Shown here: positions 39,868 to 42,200 of the stretch, in pieces
Layout: each line of letters begins with the position of its first letter
How positions within the stretch are numbered: position 1 is the stretch's first letter
Assembly: GCA_034933245.1 (NCBI GenBank)
Contig: JAYFNX010000007.1
Coordinates: forward strand, 1-42,200
DNA: 42,200 nucleotides
Direction: 5' to 3'
DNA from: Pelethousia sp034933245
Lineage (GTDB): Bacteria; Bacillota; Clostridia; Christensenellales; CAG-138
Translations under genes and position numbers: made by a program
The notes under the pieces: generated by a model
Database searches by the model: none
The model's input: only the letters and a program-made list of their open reading frames with translations
Told to the model about the DNA's origin: nothing

Positions 39868-40000
39868 AATGCAATAAAAAATGCCTAGTTTTCTAAGTTT
39901 TTTGAATTGAATACCGAGAGCGGATCAGGAAATAAATTATATATCATAAATTTATGTGAAAGAAAAAGCTTACAAAAAAAAATAATTTGCAGGCAGGCCA
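39868..40000. other. A+T-rich spacer between divergent genes
   Basis: No convincing ORF. A minus-strand TATAAT at about 39938-39943 could start a short transcript ending at the hairpin 39826-39867. Confidence 0.3.
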
Positions 40001-40029
40001 TTGACAACTGTCAAATGGGGGCCTATACT
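40001..40029 (+). promoter_or_regulatory. Promoter for the acyl-CoA synthetase with palindrome over the -35 element
   Basis: TTGACA (40001-40006), 17-base spacer, TATACT (40024-40029). The -35 is half of the inverted repeat TTGACA-AC-TGTCAA (40001-40014), so a dimeric regulator could cover it. The leader is about 150 bases and has a small hairpin TTCCGC-AAT-GCGGAA at 40054-40068. Confidence 0.65.
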
Positions 40030-40186
40030 GAAGTTGCGAAATATGAAATTGAATTCCGCAATGCGGAACACAAACACTCTCTATTCCATGCATGGATTTG
40101 TTGTTTCACTTTTATCTAATATTGTAAAAATAGCGCGATAAATATGGTTTGTTAAGTTATATAAAATTGTCAAAGGATGAATACAA

Positions 40187-42200
40187 ATGTTAAAAAACGA
40201 TAACCCTGTTTCCGCTGCTTGCACTGCATGGGAGGATTTGCAGCCCCTTTTTCGTCCCGGCTCCATCGCCGTGGTAGGGGCATCTGAAAAGCCCGGGCCC
40301 GGTCTGCAGGTTTTGGAAAACCTGGAACGATTGGGCTATAAGGGCGATATTTACCCCGTGAATCCCAAATACGGGAAGATTCGGGGGATTTTATGCTATC
40401 CATCCCTTACGGCAATTCAAGAGGCCGGCAGGCAGGTGGATATGGTGGCCATTCTTTTGGGCCGGGATAACATCGCTTCCGTTATGGAGGAAGCCGCGAA
40501 GATTGGCGCAAAGGCTGCATGGGCTTTTGCGGCGGGCTTTGGCGAGGCCGGCGAGCAGGGCAAAGAACTACAGGAACGGATTAAGCGCATATGCGACGAA
40601 AAGGGTATTCGGTTCCTGGGCCCCAATTGCGTTGGATACCTGAACATAGCCCAAGGGAGCGGGACCTATAGTGCGCCGGCTCCCACAGAGCTGCGCCGGG
40701 GGAATATCGGCATGGTGGCGCAAAGCGGCTATTTGAGCATTGCCATGGCAAATAGCGACCGCGGCCTGGGGTATAGCCTCATGGTTTCCACCGGAAATGA
40801 AATGGTGGTGGACAGTACGGATTGCATCGCCTACATGCTTGAGGATCCCCATACGGCCGTGATCATGGCGTTCATTGAGCAGTTCCGCAGCCCGGAAAAA
40901 CTCCGTGCCGTTGCGGCCAGGGCCAGAGAAGTGGGGAAACCCATCATTTTGGTGAAAGTGGGGCGTTCCGAAATGGCGCAGCGCGCTACCTGCGCCCATA
41001 CCGGGGCATTGGCCGGTTCGGATGCGATTCAAGATAAACTCTTCAAGAAGCTGGGCATTATCCGCGTGAACGACCTGGATGAAATGTTTGAGACGGCCCA
41101 GCTGTTTTCCACCTTACAAGGACGGTTCCCCAAAGGAAACGGTATTTTTGCCGTGACCCTTTCCGGCGGTGTGATCAGCCTGCTGGCGGATGTGGGCGAA
41201 GGGCTAGACCTTCGCTTCCCGGAATGGTCGGAAGCAGGCAAGGCTGAATTGGGGGAACAGCTTATGTCCTTTTCGAATATAGCCAATCCATTGGATGCCT
41301 GGGGTTCCGGTCGTATAGAGAGCACGTATAAAACATGCCTTTTTGCGGCGGCCAAAGAGGATGAAGCGGATGTGGTGTTGGTGGTGCAGGATGTGCCTAC
41401 GGGTATGGCGCCCCGCCAGGCGGAACAATATGCCGTTGTTGCCGAAGCGGCCGCAGCGGTATCCAAACAAAGCGGAAAGATCGTGGTTCTGCTGGCCAAT
41501 ACTTCTACCGGATTCCACCCCAACATCCGGAAAATATTAGACGAGGGCGGTGTTCCCGCCCTGCAGGGCACGAGGGAAGGCCTCAGAGCCATCGAGTCTT
41601 TGGTACGGTTTGCTGCGATTTGTCGCTTGCCGAGCCGGGAGGAACGGATATCCGCCCAGGCTTTGGCCGTTCCCAAAGGCGTCGGGAAAGGCCTCACGGA
41701 ATACCGGAGCAAAAAGATCCTATCCGCTTTCGGGGTACGCTGTACCCGGGAAATATTGACGCAAGATCCGGACGCCTGTGCAGCTGCCGCAAGAGAAATC
41801 GGCTTCCCCGTGGTGCTCAAGGTGATGTCGCCCCAGATTTTGCACAAAACCGAGGCAGGCGTGATTGCCATCGGCCTTGCGGACGAAGGGGCTGTACGGG
41901 AAGCTTACCCCAGGCTTATGGAAAAGGCACATGTCTTTGCGCCGGGGGCCGAGATAGAGGGCATGCTTGTGCAGGAAATGGCGGAAAAGCCCGTAGCTGA
42001 GGTGATTCTGGGAATCACGCGGGATCCGCAGTTTGGCCCCGCCGTGGTATTCGGATCCGGCGGGATTTTGGTGGAAGTTCTTAAGGATAGCGCCCTGGGA
42101 ATTCCCCCTCTTTCCGAAGAGGAAGCCTTAAACATGATACGGGCCACAAAGGGCTACAAGCTCCTGACGGGCTTTCGGGGCAGGCCCAAGGCCGATGTGG
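40187..42200 (+). CDS. ADP-forming acyl-CoA synthetase (acetate-CoA ligase family), 3' end outside window
   Basis: The visible 671 residues make up most of a single-chain NDP-forming acyl-CoA synthetase (usual length about 690-720), which makes ATP from ADP, phosphate and an acyl-CoA, or the reverse. The CoA-binding Rossmann domain is at about 18-120 (IAVVGASEKPG), the succinyl-CoA-ligase-like part at about 150-460 with the phospho-histidine motif CAHTGALAGSD (His271), and the ATP-grasp domain from about 495 (KKILSAFGVRC, FPVVLKVMSPQILHKTEAGVI, FGSGGILVEVLKD). The ATG at 40187 has AAAGGATG 8 bases upstream. The acid used could be acetate, a branched-chain acid from amino-acid breakdown or an aryl acid; the liv-type importer nearby favours an amino-acid-derived acid. 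Confidence 0.9.
   Translation, partial: MLKNDNPVSAACTAWEDLQPLFRPGSIAVVGASEKPGPGLQVLENLERLGYKGDIYPVNPKYGKIRGILCYPSLTAIQEAGRQVDMVAILLGRDNIASVMEEAAKIGAKAAWAFAAGFGEAGEQGKELQERIKRICDEKGIRFLGPNCVGYLNIAQGSGTYSAPAPTELRRGNIGMVAQSGYLSIAMANSDRGLGYSLMVSTGNEMVVDSTDCIAYMLEDPHTAVIMAFIEQFRSPEKLRAVAARAREVGKPIILVKVGRSEMAQRATCAHTGALAGSDAIQDKLFKKLGIIRVNDLDEMFETAQLFSTLQGRFPKGNGIFAVTLSGGVISLLADVGEGLDLRFPEWSEAGKAELGEQLMSFSNIANPLDAWGSGRIESTYKTCLFAAAKEDEADVVLVVQDVPTGMAPRQAEQYAVVAEAAAAVSKQSGKIVVLLANTSTGFHPNIRKILDEGGVPALQGTREGLRAIESLVRFAAICRLPSREERISAQALAVPKGVGKGLTEYRSKKILSAFGVRCTREILTQDPDACAAAAREIGFPVVLKVMSPQILHKTEAGVIAIGLADEGAVREAYPRLMEKAHVFAPGAEIEGMLVQEMAEKPVAEVILGITRDPQFGPAVVFGSGGILVEVLKDSALGIPPLSEEEALNMIRATKGYKLLTGFRGRPKADV

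Noticed and set aside
39705..40119. Short plus-strand open frames (63 and 70 codons) in the gap before the acyl-CoA synthetase
   Set aside because: They overlap the opposite-strand promoter, the GC hairpin and the synthetase promoter, and have no ribosome sites.

Overview
The window is chromosomal DNA from an anaerobic Gram-positive bacterium, most likely a Clostridia-class Bacillota of moderately high G+C. The evidence is the lysine/arginine-decarboxylase-like gene, darA, holB and ricT block typical of Firmicutes, an [FeFe] hydrogenase, a DUF1292 protein, a two-cluster clostridial ferredoxin, strong Shine-Dalgarno sites and vegetative promoters of the TTGACA/TATAAT type. No rRNA, tRNA, CRISPR array or intact transposase was seen. 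Both edges cut a gene.

Layout. 1-486: left-edge fragment of a permuted papain-like amidase (minus). 830-5817: a plus-strand run of a small membrane protein, a fold-I PLP decarboxylase, a HAD phosphatase, the c-di-AMP receptor DarA, the clamp-loader delta-prime subunit HolB and RicT. 5916-7552: ferredoxin and a MATE exporter. 7600-7890: a relic that looks like a non-autonomous IS200/IS605-type element. 8125-9941: pseudouridine catabolism (psuK-psuG, minus). 10019-10834: CPBP-family membrane protease. 11019-15939: glycolytic genes gap and fba flanking a minus-strand operon (glycosyltransferase, M29 aminopeptidase, uridine-kinase-like protein). 15950-19360: DUF1292 protein, acetyltransferase-like protein and [FeFe] hydrogenase. 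19789-22323: a copper P-type ATPase with a CopZ-like domain fused at its C-terminus. 22581-26893: glycerol kinase, small membrane proteins, pyrophosphatase and an MsmX/UgpC-type ATPase with a long structured leader. 27107-31381: a large repeat-rich surface protein and a CorC/HlyC-family transporter preceded by a short leader ORF. 31439-32953: an acetyltransferase and a small membrane protein. 33079-37783: a complete branched-chain-amino-acid-type ABC transporter (livK-H-M-G-F order, minus). 38116-42200: Asp/Glu/hydantoin-racemase-family protein, PPC/DUF296 protein and a divergent ADP-forming acyl-CoA synthetase cut by the right edge.

How the genes fit together. Most of the window is housekeeping: glycolysis, hydrogen metabolism, DNA replication, c-di-AMP sensing and metal homeostasis. 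The right-hand 9 kb looks like a substrate-specific uptake and catabolism module (importer, racemase-like enzyme, PPC protein, CoA ligase) whose substrate cannot be read from sequence. Three points seem most worth following up. First, an internal ribosome binding site and ATG inside copA could give a free CopZ-like chaperone from the same gene. Second, an acidic leader peptide before the CorC-type transporter has a stop codon overlapping one arm of a possible terminator, a layout that could sense Mg2+. Third, the right-hand module may be an undescribed catabolic unit. All functions are assigned by reading motifs and order; no database search was run.
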